A DNA stretch of 64,000 bases from Pseudooceanicola nitratireducens (GTDB lineage Bacteria > Pseudomonadota > Alphaproteobacteria > Rhodobacterales > Rhodobacteraceae): the NCBI RefSeq assembly GCF_900109195.1, contig NZ_FNZG01000006.1, forward strand, positions 25,023-89,022. The letters run 5' to 3'. Positions 54,901 to 63,195 of the stretch are shown piece by piece. The notes beneath the pieces were generated by a model. That model saw only the letters and a list, made by a program, of their open reading frames with translations, did not search any database and was not told the DNA's origin. A program made the position numbers and the translations under genes. Positions within the stretch are counted from its first letter, which is position 1. Each line of letters opens with the position of its first letter.

Positions 54901-55031
54901 TTCGTCTCTCGTGGCGGCGGATCGCCCCTGACCGCACCAAATGGTACGTTTTGGGTGACAGACTGCCTGGGACGACCATCAACTTCCGCACCCGCAGCCC
55001 AGACCCCCAAACTTCCTGAGATATGAGGGCG

Positions 55032-55054
55032 AACCGGCAACTTCCGGTTTTTTT
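55032..55054 (+). terminator. Intrinsic terminator between origin and parA with no coding gene upstream
   Basis: AACCGG (55032-55037) pairs with CCGGTT (55044-55049) around CAACTT and runs into seven T residues (55048-55054). It reads on the plus strand, where no protein gene precedes it, so it may end a short RNA from the origin or attenuate transcription into parA. Confidence 0.65.
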
Positions 55055-55140
55055 GACCGATCCCCGTCAATTTTCGCACTTGAGGCGAGTCGCGCGCACA
55101 GGCATTCTGGCGGCAAAACAAACATCGGGGCGCATGAGCA

Positions 55141-56343
55141 ATGGCAGAGACCCAGGACTATCCGGTCGCGTTGGACGACATCGACGCGCTGGCCCTAAGA
55201 GCGGACACAGTGATCAAGCGGTTGAGGGAACGGGTCTTTGCCCCCGGCCTGCAAAAGACGCTGGATGTGCGGTTCAATGTGCGCACCGCGGCCGAGATGG
55301 TCGGACGCACCGAAAAGGCGATCCGCGATGCCGAAGGCGACGGACGTCTGCCCGAACCCGAGAAAAACCCCGAAACCGGGCGCCGCGCAGGATACACCCT
55401 GGAAGAGGTCAACCGCATGCGCGAGGTCTTCGGCACCCTGCCGCATCGCGCGCCCGGGGATCCCGCGACCGTGCTGGCGGTTCAGAACTTCAAGGGCGGC
55501 GTCGGCAAATCCACCGTGGTCGTGCATCTGGCGCAATACCTCGCGATGCGCGGCTACCGGGTCTGCGTCATCGACTGCGACAGCCAGGGTTCGACGACCT
55601 CGATCTTCGGGCTGAACCCGGATGTGGACGTCGATGAGGACGAAGACACGCTTTACCCCTTCTTCCGGCACGGCGGGCCGTCGTCGCTGCATTATGCGCT
55701 GCGGGCGACCTATTGGCCGAACATCGCACTAATCCCCGCGAACCTCGGGCTTTATGATGCGGAATATGAATTCGCGGCCCGGATGGTGCGGGAACAAAAC
55801 TTTGTTCTTGATAGACTACGCAGCGGAATAGAGACGATTTCGGATCAGTTTGACGTGATCCTGCTGGACCCGCCGCCGGCGCTTGGCATGATTTCGCTCT
55901 CGGTGCTGCGGGCGGCCAATGCGCTGTTGATCCCGGCTCCGCCGAACAACATCGACTTCGGCTCGACCGCGCATTTCCTCAAGATGATGGGCGCGACCCT
56001 GAACGAGCTGGCTGAACATGGCGGTGCGCGCGGGTATCATTTTGTTAAGATCCTCGCGACCAAGATGAATGATCAGAAAAGCGCGCATCAGGCGATCAAG
56101 CGGGTGATGGAGGCGGTCTTTCCACATGACCTGCTGAACGCGGTCCTCAAGGATTCCGCCGAGATCGACAATGCCACAGCCAACCTGATGACGGTCTACG
56201 AAATCACCGGCGCGGCCACCCGAACAGAGACGCACAAGCGGTGCAGGGTCTATCTGGACGCGGTTGGCCGTGAAGTTGAAACCCTGATCCGCAAGACATG
56301 GCCCAGCCATCACGCGGGTTTGCGCAAGGAGGGGATCCTGTGA
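55141..56343 (+). CDS. parA: ParA-family partition ATPase
   Basis: 400 residues. The N-terminal about 105 residues include a helix-turn-helix-like region (FNVRTAAEMVGRTEKAIRDAE), and the deviant Walker A KGGVGKST spans 118-125, followed by CVIDCDSQGSTT and ILLDPPPALGM. The extended N-terminus is typical of type Ia plasmid ParA/RepA-like proteins that also autoregulate. It is divergent from rep across the origin and overlaps parB by GTGA. Confidence 0.95.
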   Translation: MAETQDYPVALDDIDALALRADTVIKRLRERVFAPGLQKTLDVRFNVRTAAEMVGRTEKAIRDAEGDGRLPEPEKNPETGRRAGYTLEEVNRMREVFGTLPHRAPGDPATVLAVQNFKGGVGKSTVVVHLAQYLAMRGYRVCVIDCDSQGSTTSIFGLNPDVDVDEDEDTLYPFFRHGGPSSLHYALRATYWPNIALIPANLGLYDAEYEFAARMVREQNFVLDRLRSGIETISDQFDVILLDPPPALGMISLSVLRAANALLIPAPPNNIDFGSTAHFLKMMGATLNELAEHGGARGYHFVKILATKMNDQKSAHQAIKRVMEAVFPHDLLNAVLKDSAEIDNATANLMTVYEITGAATRTETHKRCRVYLDAVGREVETLIRKTWPSHHAGLRKEGIL

Positions 56344-57329
56344 GCAAACGACATGATGCAGTCTTCGACGACGTCTTGAAAGACCTGGGCGAGGATGCGC
56401 CCAAACGCGATCGCAGCGGCGCGCGGTTCCTGAAACGGTCGAACACCATGGCCGAACAGGCCAGCGGCGAACGGCAGGAAAAAGTGCTGCGCCTGGTCGA
56501 TCCGGCAAGCTGCAAGATGTGGGACGGCCACAACCGCGCCTATGAGCTCTTGACCGAAGCCAATTGCCGCGACCTGATCGACGGCATCCTCAGCCAGGGA
56601 CAGCAGGAATTTCCCGCCATCGTGCGCCGTCTGCCCGCCGGGCAGGGTGCCGAGTACGAGGTCATCTGCGGCGCCCGTCGGCATTTCGCGATCTCCTGGC
56701 TGCGGGCCAACAACTACCCCAAGTTCCTGTACCTGGTGGAAGAGCGTGAGCTGACCGATGAAGAGGCCTTCCGCCTCGCCGATATCGAGAACCGCGACCG
56801 CGAGGATATCTCGGATTTCGAACGGGCGCGCGACTATGCCCGCGCCGTGGATCTTTACTATTCCGGCAAACAGAGCCTGATGGCCGAACGTCTTCAAGTC
56901 TCGGCCGGGTGGCTGTCGCGCTATCTTCAGCTGGCGCGCATGGACGCGCGGGTCATCGCGGCCTTCCCCACGTTGCGCGACGTGAAGGAGCTGCACGCCA
57001 GGACGCTGAAACCGCTGATGGCGACTGACACCGGGGCCTCGGCCGTGCTGCTGGAAGCCGACCGGATTGCTGCCGAACAGGCATCGGCGCGGACGGGGCA
57101 GGGGCCCGCGGTGCCCGTGCCCGAGGTGATGAAACGCCTGAAGGCCGCCGCAACGCCGCCCAAGGAACGTAAGGCTGCCGACAAGGTCTATCGCTTCCAC
57201 CCCGAGGAAAAGGGCGTGATGGTCCGCAAGAAGGGCGGACGGGTGCAGTTCGAATTTGACGGCACCACCTCGGCCAAGACGCTGCGATCCGCGCTGGATC
57301 AATTCCTGGCCGAGCGGGACAAGGGCTGA
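56340..57329 (+). CDS. parB: ParB-family partition protein
   Basis: 329 residues from a GTG with AAGGAGGGG upstream, overlapping the parA stop. ParB motifs: CGARRHFA (110-117, the CTP-binding arginine patch) and ENRDRED (150-156), followed by a helix-turn-helix (SLMAERLQVSAGWLSRYLQLARM). The C-terminus carries a dimerisation region. It should load at a parS site; the palindrome directly after its stop is a good candidate. Confidence 0.95.
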   Translation: MSKRHDAVFDDVLKDLGEDAPKRDRSGARFLKRSNTMAEQASGERQEKVLRLVDPASCKMWDGHNRAYELLTEANCRDLIDGILSQGQQEFPAIVRRLPAGQGAEYEVICGARRHFAISWLRANNYPKFLYLVEERELTDEEAFRLADIENRDREDISDFERARDYARAVDLYYSGKQSLMAERLQVSAGWLSRYLQLARMDARVIAAFPTLRDVKELHARTLKPLMATDTGASAVLLEADRIAAEQASARTGQGPAVPVPEVMKRLKAAATPPKERKAADKVYRFHPEEKGVMVRKKGGRVQFEFDGTTSAKTLRSALDQFLAERDKG

Positions 57330-57344
57330 TTGCCAATTGGCAAT
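57329..57344. promoter_or_regulatory. Candidate parS/centromere palindrome, right copy
   Basis: ATTGCCAATTGGCAAT is a perfect 16-bp palindrome whose first base is the last base of the parB stop codon. It matches the 14-mer at 53429-53442 exactly. Palindromic centromeres next to parB are common in alphaproteobacterial plasmids. Confidence 0.65.
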
Positions 57345-57373
57345 AACCCGGAAATCATCGTGATTTCATATCT

Positions 57374-58015
57374 TTAGGCCGTCGCCCTGCCTTCGGGGCG
57401 CGGCCCCGATCCCCGGCGCAGATTGATCATCTCACGCTCGACCTCGTTTCTAGGCAGCACGGCGATCCGATGCGCCAAGGCAAGCGCGCCGGTGACACTG
57501 GTGCCGGGCCGCGCGGGGTGGCTTTTCAGCTTGGCGGCAATGGTTTTCTCAAGTTCCCGCCTGCGGCGCTGTGCCAGGAACTCAAGCTGTTGGCGGGCAC
57601 CTGCCTGCGCCGAAGGACGCACCGGGGCAGGGGTCATGGCCGGGGCAAGGCAGGGTTCGGCGACCACCGCATGGGCCTTGAGTATCAGCGCCAGGCCGAT
57701 CCCCGCAGCCCGCCCGCGCGCGGCCAGGACCAGCGGCTTGTCGAAGGGGATCAAGGCCTCTTGCAGGCGGGTCCAGGGCGCGGCGCGATGTGACCAGAGC
57801 GTCTGGGGCAGGTCGCCATAATCGGACCCGGTGCAGAAATCCGCGCCCTCGGCACAGATGACACATGCGGCGATCCCCGGATCGGCCCGCCAGCTGACAA
57901 GGAACTGGGCGAACAGATCGGCCATCCCGGCATCCAGCGCATTTCCCCGGGCCGGACGGGCCAGCCGCAGGATCGCGACAGCCCCCTGGGTTTCGGTCTG
58001 AATGTGATGGGTCAT
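57374..58015 (-). CDS. Crotonase/enoyl-CoA-hydratase-like protein
   Basis: 213 residues from the ATG at 58015; an ATG at 58072 has a purine-rich stretch but too close. The N-terminal half follows the crotonase fold (GAVAILRLARPARGNALDAGMADLF, VICAEGADFCTGSDYGDL, DKPLVLAARGRAAGIGLALILKAHAVVAE), including the oxyanion-hole Gly of the AAGIGLAL region. The usual C-terminal trimerisation part is replaced by a basic region (ARQQLEFLAQRRRRELEKTIAAKLKSHPARPG). Activity is doubtful; function unknown. Confidence 0.65.
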   Translation of the reverse strand: MTHHIQTETQGAVAILRLARPARGNALDAGMADLFAQFLVSWRADPGIAACVICAEGADFCTGSDYGDLPQTLWSHRAAPWTRLQEALIPFDKPLVLAARGRAAGIGLALILKAHAVVAEPCLAPAMTPAPVRPSAQAGARQQLEFLAQRRRRELEKTIAAKLKSHPARPGTSVTGALALAHRIAVLPRNEVEREMINLRRGSGPRPEGRATA

Positions 58016-58159
58016 CGGCGGCGCGGCCGAACGGGGCAGGGCCCGCCTGTTGTTCCGATCCCTGGCATCCATCCCTCCCCCGGTGCGAAAATCGTCCGGA
58101 CAGAGTGGCCAGCAGAGCGCCTGAAGCAATGTGCGAAACCGACACAAATCGGCAGAATT

Positions 58160-58178
58160 TATGTGGGAACCCCACATA
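58160..58178. promoter_or_regulatory. Palindrome between crotonase-like and TauE genes
   Basis: TATGTGGG (58160-58167) and CCCACATA (58171-58178) are perfect inverted arms around AAC. The site lies in the 287-bp divergent gap between the gene at 58015 and the exporter at 58303 and is a strong operator candidate, although no regulator gene adjoins it. Confidence 0.6.
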
Positions 58179-58302
58179 GGCGGCCTGACCAAACGGCGGC
58201 AGTTGCCGCGCAGGGTCAGCCTAGCAAGACCGAGGCCTTCAAGAAACCTGTATCCCTGCATCCGCAAAAGCCCCTATACCCGCCCCCAGAACCGGAGGCC
58301 CC

Positions 58303-59070
58303 ATGATCGAGACATTCGCCAGCCTGCTGCCCCAGGGGCTATCCATGCTTGCCGCGTCGGTGCTGATCGTGACCAGCTTTGCCGCGTCCTTCATCACCGT
58401 GGCCTTCGGCATCGGCGGCGGGGCGGTGATGCTGACGGTCATGGCGACGCTGGTGCCCCCGGCGGCGCTGATCGCGACGCATGGGGTGATCCAGCTGGGG
58501 TCGAACCTGGGCCGGGCGGCGATGACCTTTGGCCATATCCACTGGCCGGCCATCCCCGCCTTTGCGGCGGGATCGCTGATCGGCGCGGGCCTGGGCGGTG
58601 CGGTTGTGGTCAACCTGCCGCCAGCCTGGGTGCAGATCGGGGTCGGGGCTTTCGTCATCTGGTCGGTGCTGGCGAAACCGCCGCGGATCGTGCGGGACTG
58701 GCCGCTGGTGATCGGCGCGATCTCCAGCTTTCTGACGATGTTCTTCGGGGCCACGGGGCTGTTCGTCGCGACCTTCACCAAATCGCAGGGGCTGGCGCGC
58801 CACGCCTATGTGGCGACCCATGCAACGCTGATGACGGTGCAGCACGGGATCAAGACGCTGGCCTTCGGATTCCTAGGCTTTGCCTTTGCTGACTGGGGGC
58901 CGCTGATCGTGGCGCTGATCCTTGCGGGGCTGGCGGGCACTTTCGTGGGCAAATCGGTGCTGAACCGGATCGACGACAGGCGCTTTGCCTGGGCGCTGAA
59001 CGCGATCCTTATCCTGCTGTCGGTGCGGCTGATCTATGCCGGGCTGCGCGCGCTGACTGGCCAGGCCTAG
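58303..59070 (+). CDS. TauE/SafE-family anion exporter
   Basis: 255 residues with about eight membrane helices and family segments FAASFITVAFGIGGGAVMLTVMATLVPPAALIATHGVIQ (in two helices) and GAISSFLTMFFGATGLFVATF, the internal repeat of TauE proteins. These move sulfite, sulfoacetate or other organic anions across the inner membrane. GGAGG precedes the ATG. Substrate cannot be told; the stop codon overlaps that of the convergent gene. Confidence 0.88.
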   Translation: MIETFASLLPQGLSMLAASVLIVTSFAASFITVAFGIGGGAVMLTVMATLVPPAALIATHGVIQLGSNLGRAAMTFGHIHWPAIPAFAAGSLIGAGLGGAVVVNLPPAWVQIGVGAFVIWSVLAKPPRIVRDWPLVIGAISSFLTMFFGATGLFVATFTKSQGLARHAYVATHATLMTVQHGIKTLAFGFLGFAFADWGPLIVALILAGLAGTFVGKSVLNRIDDRRFAWALNAILILLSVRLIYAGLRALTGQA

Positions 59071-60092
59071 CGTTTTCCCAGGCGCAGCACCCGGGCGGCG
59101 ATCGGCGCGCCCAGGATGACCGAGAAGATCCGCAACACGTGATGCGCCACCACAAAGGCCATGTCGGCCCCGACGATCAGCGCCAGCACCGTCAGCTCGG
59201 CCTGGCCGCCGGGGGCAAAGGCCAGAAGCGTCTCCATCCCCGGGGCAAGGCCCAGCTGATAGATGGTTTCCGCAAAGATCACCGTCAGCACGATCAGCAC
59301 GCCGCAGAAGCCGACACCGGCGGCCAGGTCGCGGCGCACCTCGGCCATGGTGATCCCGGCGTATTTCGCGCCGATGGTCAGGCCGATGAAGAACTGCGCG
59401 GCCCAGATCGCCTCGGCCGGGGGGCGGTGGTGCAGGCCGCCGGCCAGGGTCACCACGGTCGTCACGATCAGCGGCCCCAGGATCGAGGCGCCGAACATGC
59501 CGATCCGCTTGGCCCCCTGCCAGCCGACGATGGCACAGGCGACCATGATCGCCAGTTCCTGCCAGGGCAGGCTGGTCAGCGGATCGCCGGGCGGGTTGGT
59601 CAGATCGGCGTTCCAAACGGATTTCAGGATGAAGGGCAGGGCGACGACGATCACCAGCACCCGGGTCGCATGGATCAGTGACAGCGACCGGACGTTGCCG
59701 CCCGCCTCTTCGCCAAAGACCAGCATGTCCTGCAAGCCGCCGGGCATGGAACCGTAATAGGCCGTCGCAAAGTCATAGCCCCAGAGCCTGCGGAAATAGG
59801 GCACGCCGACCAGTCCGATCACCGCCGTCATCACTGGCACGAAGATCAGCGTCGACCACATGGACGGAAAGCTCATCAGCACGGCGGGGGTCAGCGTGGC
59901 CCCGACCGCGACGCCCAGAACGGTGCGCATCGCTTCGTTCAGCGGGCCGATGCTGCCCAGGGGCAGGCCGATCAGCGCGGCGGCCAGGCAGAAGAAGATC
60001 GGGCCCAGAAGCCAGGGCAGCGGAAGCGAGAGCCAGAGGAACACGGCCACGCCCAATCCGGCGGTGGCAAAGGCTGTCAGGATTCGAAGCAT
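59067..60092 (-). CDS. AbrB-family (PF05145) membrane protein
   Basis: 341 residues with about ten hydrophobic helices in two homologous halves. Landmarks: LPWLLGPIFFCLAAALIG near the N-terminus, YYGSMPGGLQDMLVFGEEAGG in the middle and LAFAPGGQAELTVLALIVGADMAFVVAHHVLRI near the end, the duplicated PGG-type motif of this family. Often annotated as AidB regulator or ammonia monooxygenase, but the family is probably a transporter. Its TAG stop shares CTAG with the exporter's stop. Confidence 0.85.
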   Translation of the reverse strand: MLRILTAFATAGLGVAVFLWLSLPLPWLLGPIFFCLAAALIGLPLGSIGPLNEAMRTVLGVAVGATLTPAVLMSFPSMWSTLIFVPVMTAVIGLVGVPYFRRLWGYDFATAYYGSMPGGLQDMLVFGEEAGGNVRSLSLIHATRVLVIVVALPFILKSVWNADLTNPPGDPLTSLPWQELAIMVACAIVGWQGAKRIGMFGASILGPLIVTTVVTLAGGLHHRPPAEAIWAAQFFIGLTIGAKYAGITMAEVRRDLAAGVGFCGVLIVLTVIFAETIYQLGLAPGMETLLAFAPGGQAELTVLALIVGADMAFVVAHHVLRIFSVILGAPIAARVLRLGKR

Positions 60093-60431
60093 GTCCGGGG
60101 CTTTCGGGGCAGGGATGGCGCGGCCCTAGCTTTTCGCCGCAGGGTTGTCAAAGGGGCTGCGCGGCACAGGCGGGGTTGTGGTGGAAGGTGGGAATTCGTG
60201 TAACATTCTGAAATTGAATTGAAATTTTTGAATTGGCACCGGGGTTTGGGCCTTTGTCACCGGCCTCGGGGTCTGACCCCAAGCCCCCAGTGCATCCCCG
60301 AAAACCTTCCGCAAAACCTGCATCCAGAACCCGCCATATAGCCTGAACTTATGCCCCTGCCTGAGTTCGAATTGGTCCCCGCCCGCGAAAACCAGAAGAC
60401 TGGCCCCCGGAATTATCGGAGGAGTCATCCC
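60093..60431. promoter_or_regulatory. 339-bp control region before the aromatic-acid operon
   Basis: Most of the region is unremarkable, but 60200-60235 is AT-rich and carries TGAAATT at 60209-60215 and again at 60220-60226, 11 bp apart (one helical turn), followed by TGAATT at 60229-60234. Direct repeats of this kind suggest a regulator site or promoter for the galB-ligI operon. No protein gene was recognised here. Confidence 0.45.
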
Positions 60432-61163
60432 ATGAGCGAGCGGAAAACAGCGCTTGTCCTGTCTGCCCACGCGGCGGATTTTGTCTGGCGCTGCGGCGGG
60501 GCGATCGCCCTGCATGCCGAGATGGGCTATGACGTGACCATCGCCTGCATGTCCTTTGGCGAACGCGGCGAAAGCGCCCGCCTGTGGAAAGAGGGCAAGA
60601 CCCTGGACGAGGTCAAGGCGATCCGCCGGGGCGAAGCCGAAGCCGCCGCAGAGGCGCTTGGTGCGGCGCGGCTGGAATGCTTCGATCTGGGCGACTACCC
60701 GCTGGAGCTGACCCGCGATGACAAGTCCCGCCTGGTCGACCTGATCCGCCAGGTGCAGCCCAGCTTTATGCTGAGCCATTCGAAATACGACCCCTACAAC
60801 ACCGACCACATGTACATGACGCAGGTGGCGCTGGAATGCCGGATGATCGCCCAGGCCTGGGGTCACAACCCCGGCGAAAAGGTCCTGGGGGCGCCGCAGC
60901 TTTACCTGTTCGAACCGCATCAGACCGAACAGATGGGATGGAAGCCGGACACCTTCCTCGACATCACGCCGGTCTGGGACAAGAAGCGCGCCGCCATGGA
61001 ATGCATGAACGGCCAGGTCCACCTGTGGGACTATTACACCCGGGTGGCGCAGCAGCGCGCCAATCACTTCAAGCGGAACTCGGGCGGGATGTCCGGCGGG
61101 CGCGACTGCAAGTTTGCCGAAGGGTTCGAATCCGTTTTCCCGCGCACCGTGGACAGCCTGTAA
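60432..61163 (+). CDS. galB: 4-oxalomesaconate hydratase, GalB-like (PIG-L fold)
   Basis: 243 residues from the ATG at 60432 (GGAGGAG upstream). The PIG-L zinc motif appears in the GalB form SAHAADFVWRCGG rather than AHPDDE of deacetylases, and a further zinc His lies in YNTDHMY. GalB hydrates 4-oxalomesaconate to 4-carboxy-4-hydroxy-2-oxoadipate in gallate/protocatechuate 4,5-cleavage. The two following genes encode the preceding steps, which strongly supports the call over a sugar deacetylase. Confidence 0.87.
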   Translation: MSERKTALVLSAHAADFVWRCGGAIALHAEMGYDVTIACMSFGERGESARLWKEGKTLDEVKAIRRGEAEAAAEALGAARLECFDLGDYPLELTRDDKSRLVDLIRQVQPSFMLSHSKYDPYNTDHMYMTQVALECRMIAQAWGHNPGEKVLGAPQLYLFEPHQTEQMGWKPDTFLDITPVWDKKRAAMECMNGQVHLWDYYTRVAQQRANHFKRNSGGMSGGRDCKFAEGFESVFPRTVDSL

Positions 61164-61216
61164 CAGGCCCGGCCCGGGGCCGGGCATCAGGCCACACGCA
61201 ACAGGAGGAGGTTGCC

Positions 61217-62308
61217 GTGACCCAGGATCAGACAGGCCTGCCCTGCATGTGGATGCGGGGGGGGACCTCCAAGGGGGGGTATTTCCTTGCCCGCGATCTG
61301 CCGCAGGACGACGCGGCCCGCGACGCGCTGTTGCTGGCGGTGATGGGGTCGCCCGACCCGCGCCAGATCGACGGCATGGGCGGGGCGGATCCGCTGACCT
61401 CGAAGGTGGCGGTGGTGCGCCCGTCGACGCGCGAAGGTGTCGACGTGGATTACCTGTTCCTGCAGGTCTTCGTCGATCAGGCCATCGTCACGGATGCGCA
61501 GAACTGCGGCAATATCCTGTCGGGTGTCGGCCCCTTTGCCATCGAACGCGGGCTGGTGGCGGTCAGGGGCGAGGAGACCCCGGTGACCATCTACATGGAG
61601 AACACCGGACAGACCGCCGTGGCGCGGGTGCAGACCCCCGGCGGCCGCGTCAGCTATGCCGGTGAGGCGCGGATCGACGGCGTGCCCGGATCCGCCGCGC
61701 CCGTGCCGATCGAATTCCGCGACACCGCTGGCAGCAGCTGTGGTGCGCTGTTCCCCACGGGCCAGGTCCGCGACGTGATCGACGGGAACGAGGTCACGCT
61801 GATCGACAACGGAATGCCCTGTGTCCTGCTGCGGGCGGATGACATGGGGATCACCGGGCAGGAAACGCCCGAGCAGCTGGAGGGCAACGCCCCCCTGCGC
61901 GCCCGGCTCGAGGCGATCCGCCTTGCGGCCGGGCCGCTGATGAACCTGGGCGATGTGTCGGACAAATCGGTGCCCAAGATGACCATGGTCAGCGCAGCCC
62001 AGCAGGGCGGGGCCATCGCCACCCGGACCTTCATCCCGCATCGCTGCCACAAGACGATCGGTGTTCTGGGCGCGGTCAGCGTCGCCACCGCCTGCCTGAC
62101 CGAAGGGGCCGTGGGCCACGACCTGGCACAGCTGCCGGGCGGGCAGGCCATGACCCTGTCGATCGAACACCCGACCGGAGAGATGACCGTTGTCGGCCAT
62201 GTCGAAAACGCAACCGTGACCCGGGCCGAGGTGCTGCGCACCGCCCGCAAGCTGATGGACGGGCTGGTCTTTCCGGTCCCCGCGCCAAGTTCCAAGGAAA
62301 CCGCATGA
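61217..62308 (+). CDS. 4-oxalomesaconate tautomerase, GalD/LigU-like (PrpF family)
   Basis: 363 residues from a GTG with AGGAGGAGG upstream. PrpF/DAP-epimerase-like duplicated fold: PCMWMRGGTSKGGYF at the N-terminus, QIDGMGGADPLTSKVAVV, DAQNCGNILSGVGPFAIERGLV and VSDKSVPKMTMVSAAQQGG. It interconverts keto and enol/double-bond isomers of 4-oxalomesaconate between the lactonase and the hydratase. The stop overlaps ligI by 4 bases. Confidence 0.9.
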   Translation: MTQDQTGLPCMWMRGGTSKGGYFLARDLPQDDAARDALLLAVMGSPDPRQIDGMGGADPLTSKVAVVRPSTREGVDVDYLFLQVFVDQAIVTDAQNCGNILSGVGPFAIERGLVAVRGEETPVTIYMENTGQTAVARVQTPGGRVSYAGEARIDGVPGSAAPVPIEFRDTAGSSCGALFPTGQVRDVIDGNEVTLIDNGMPCVLLRADDMGITGQETPEQLEGNAPLRARLEAIRLAAGPLMNLGDVSDKSVPKMTMVSAAQQGGAIATRTFIPHRCHKTIGVLGAVSVATACLTEGAVGHDLAQLPGGQAMTLSIEHPTGEMTVVGHVENATVTRAEVLRTARKLMDGLVFPVPAPSSKETA

Positions 62309-63195
62309 CGGCCGTGACCCCCGATTACCTGCCCTTCCACCCGGACCCGAAGACGCCTGGTTTCCGCCCGCCCGAAGGGGCCGTGGATGCCCATTGCCAT
62401 GTCTTTGGACCGGCTGCGGAATTTCCCTTTGCGCCGGAACGGAAATACACGCCTGTCGATGCCTCGAAGGACCAGCTGTTTGCGCTGCGCGATCACCTGG
62501 GCCTGTCGCGCAACGTCATCGTCCAGGCGACTTGCCATGGCCGCGACAACAGCGCGCTGATCGATGCGCTGCGCGCCTCGGACGGGCGGGCGCGGGGCGT
62601 TGCGGTCGTCGGCCCGGACATCGGTGATGACGAGCTGGACGAGATGCACGCTGCCGGTGTGCGCGGGGTGCGGTTCAACTTTCTCAAGAGGCTGGTGGAT
62701 GACACCCCGCACGAGGTCTTTGAACGCATCGCCGCAAGGGTCGCGCGCCTGGGCTGGCACATCGTGGTCTATTTCGAAGCCGAAGAGCTGGAGACGATCG
62801 CGCCGCTGATCGCCCGCCTGCCGGGGATCGTCGTGGTCGATCACATGGGCCGCCCGGATGTCAGCCAACCCGTCGACGGACCCGAATTCGCCCGGTTTCG
62901 TGACTTCGTGGCCGCCCAGCCCGACCTGTGGGTCAAGGTCTCCTGCCCGGAGCGCCTGACCCTTGCCGGCCCGCCCTATGACGATGTGGTGCCCTTTGCC
63001 CGTCGCCTGGTTCAGGACTTTCCCGACCGCGTGCTGTGGGGGACCGACTGGCCGCATCCCAACATGAAAAGCCATATGCCCGACGATGGTCTTCTGGTGG
63101 ATCAGATCCCCCGGATCGCCCCCACGGAGGAGCTTCGGCGCAAGCTGCTGATCGACAACCCCATGCGGCTGTACTGGCCCGAGGAGGTCGCATGA
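62305..63195 (+). CDS. ligI: 2-pyrone-4,6-dicarboxylate lactonase
   Basis: 296 residues. Amidohydrolase fold with VDAHCHVFGPAAEFPFAPERKYTP, NVIVQATCHGRDN, GVRGVRFNFLKRLVDDTP, VVVDHMGRPD, VSCPERLTLAGPPYDDVVPFARRLV and LWGTDWPHPNMK, matching LigI almost motif by motif. It opens the PDC ring to 4-oxalomesaconate. Unlike most amidohydrolases LigI is metal-independent. The next gene overlaps by ATGA. Confidence 0.95.
   Translation: MTAVTPDYLPFHPDPKTPGFRPPEGAVDAHCHVFGPAAEFPFAPERKYTPVDASKDQLFALRDHLGLSRNVIVQATCHGRDNSALIDALRASDGRARGVAVVGPDIGDDELDEMHAAGVRGVRFNFLKRLVDDTPHEVFERIAARVARLGWHIVVYFEAEELETIAPLIARLPGIVVVDHMGRPDVSQPVDGPEFARFRDFVAAQPDLWVKVSCPERLTLAGPPYDDVVPFARRLVQDFPDRVLWGTDWPHPNMKSHMPDDGLLVDQIPRIAPTEELRRKLLIDNPMRLYWPEEVA

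Noticed and set aside
53481..55121. A 546-residue form of the Rep protein starting at 55121
   Set aside because: The extra 200 residues run through the iterons, operator and AT-rich region and resemble no protein; the Rep_3 homology starts after 54521.
59067..59070. Overlapping stop codons of the TauE and AbrB genes in CTAG
   Set aside because: A neat convergent arrangement, but common in compact genomes and of no evident functional meaning.
60432..61163. GlcNAc-PI/sugar deacetylase (PIG-L)
   Set aside because: The zinc motif is AHAADF rather than AHPDDE and the following genes belong to the oxalomesaconate pathway.
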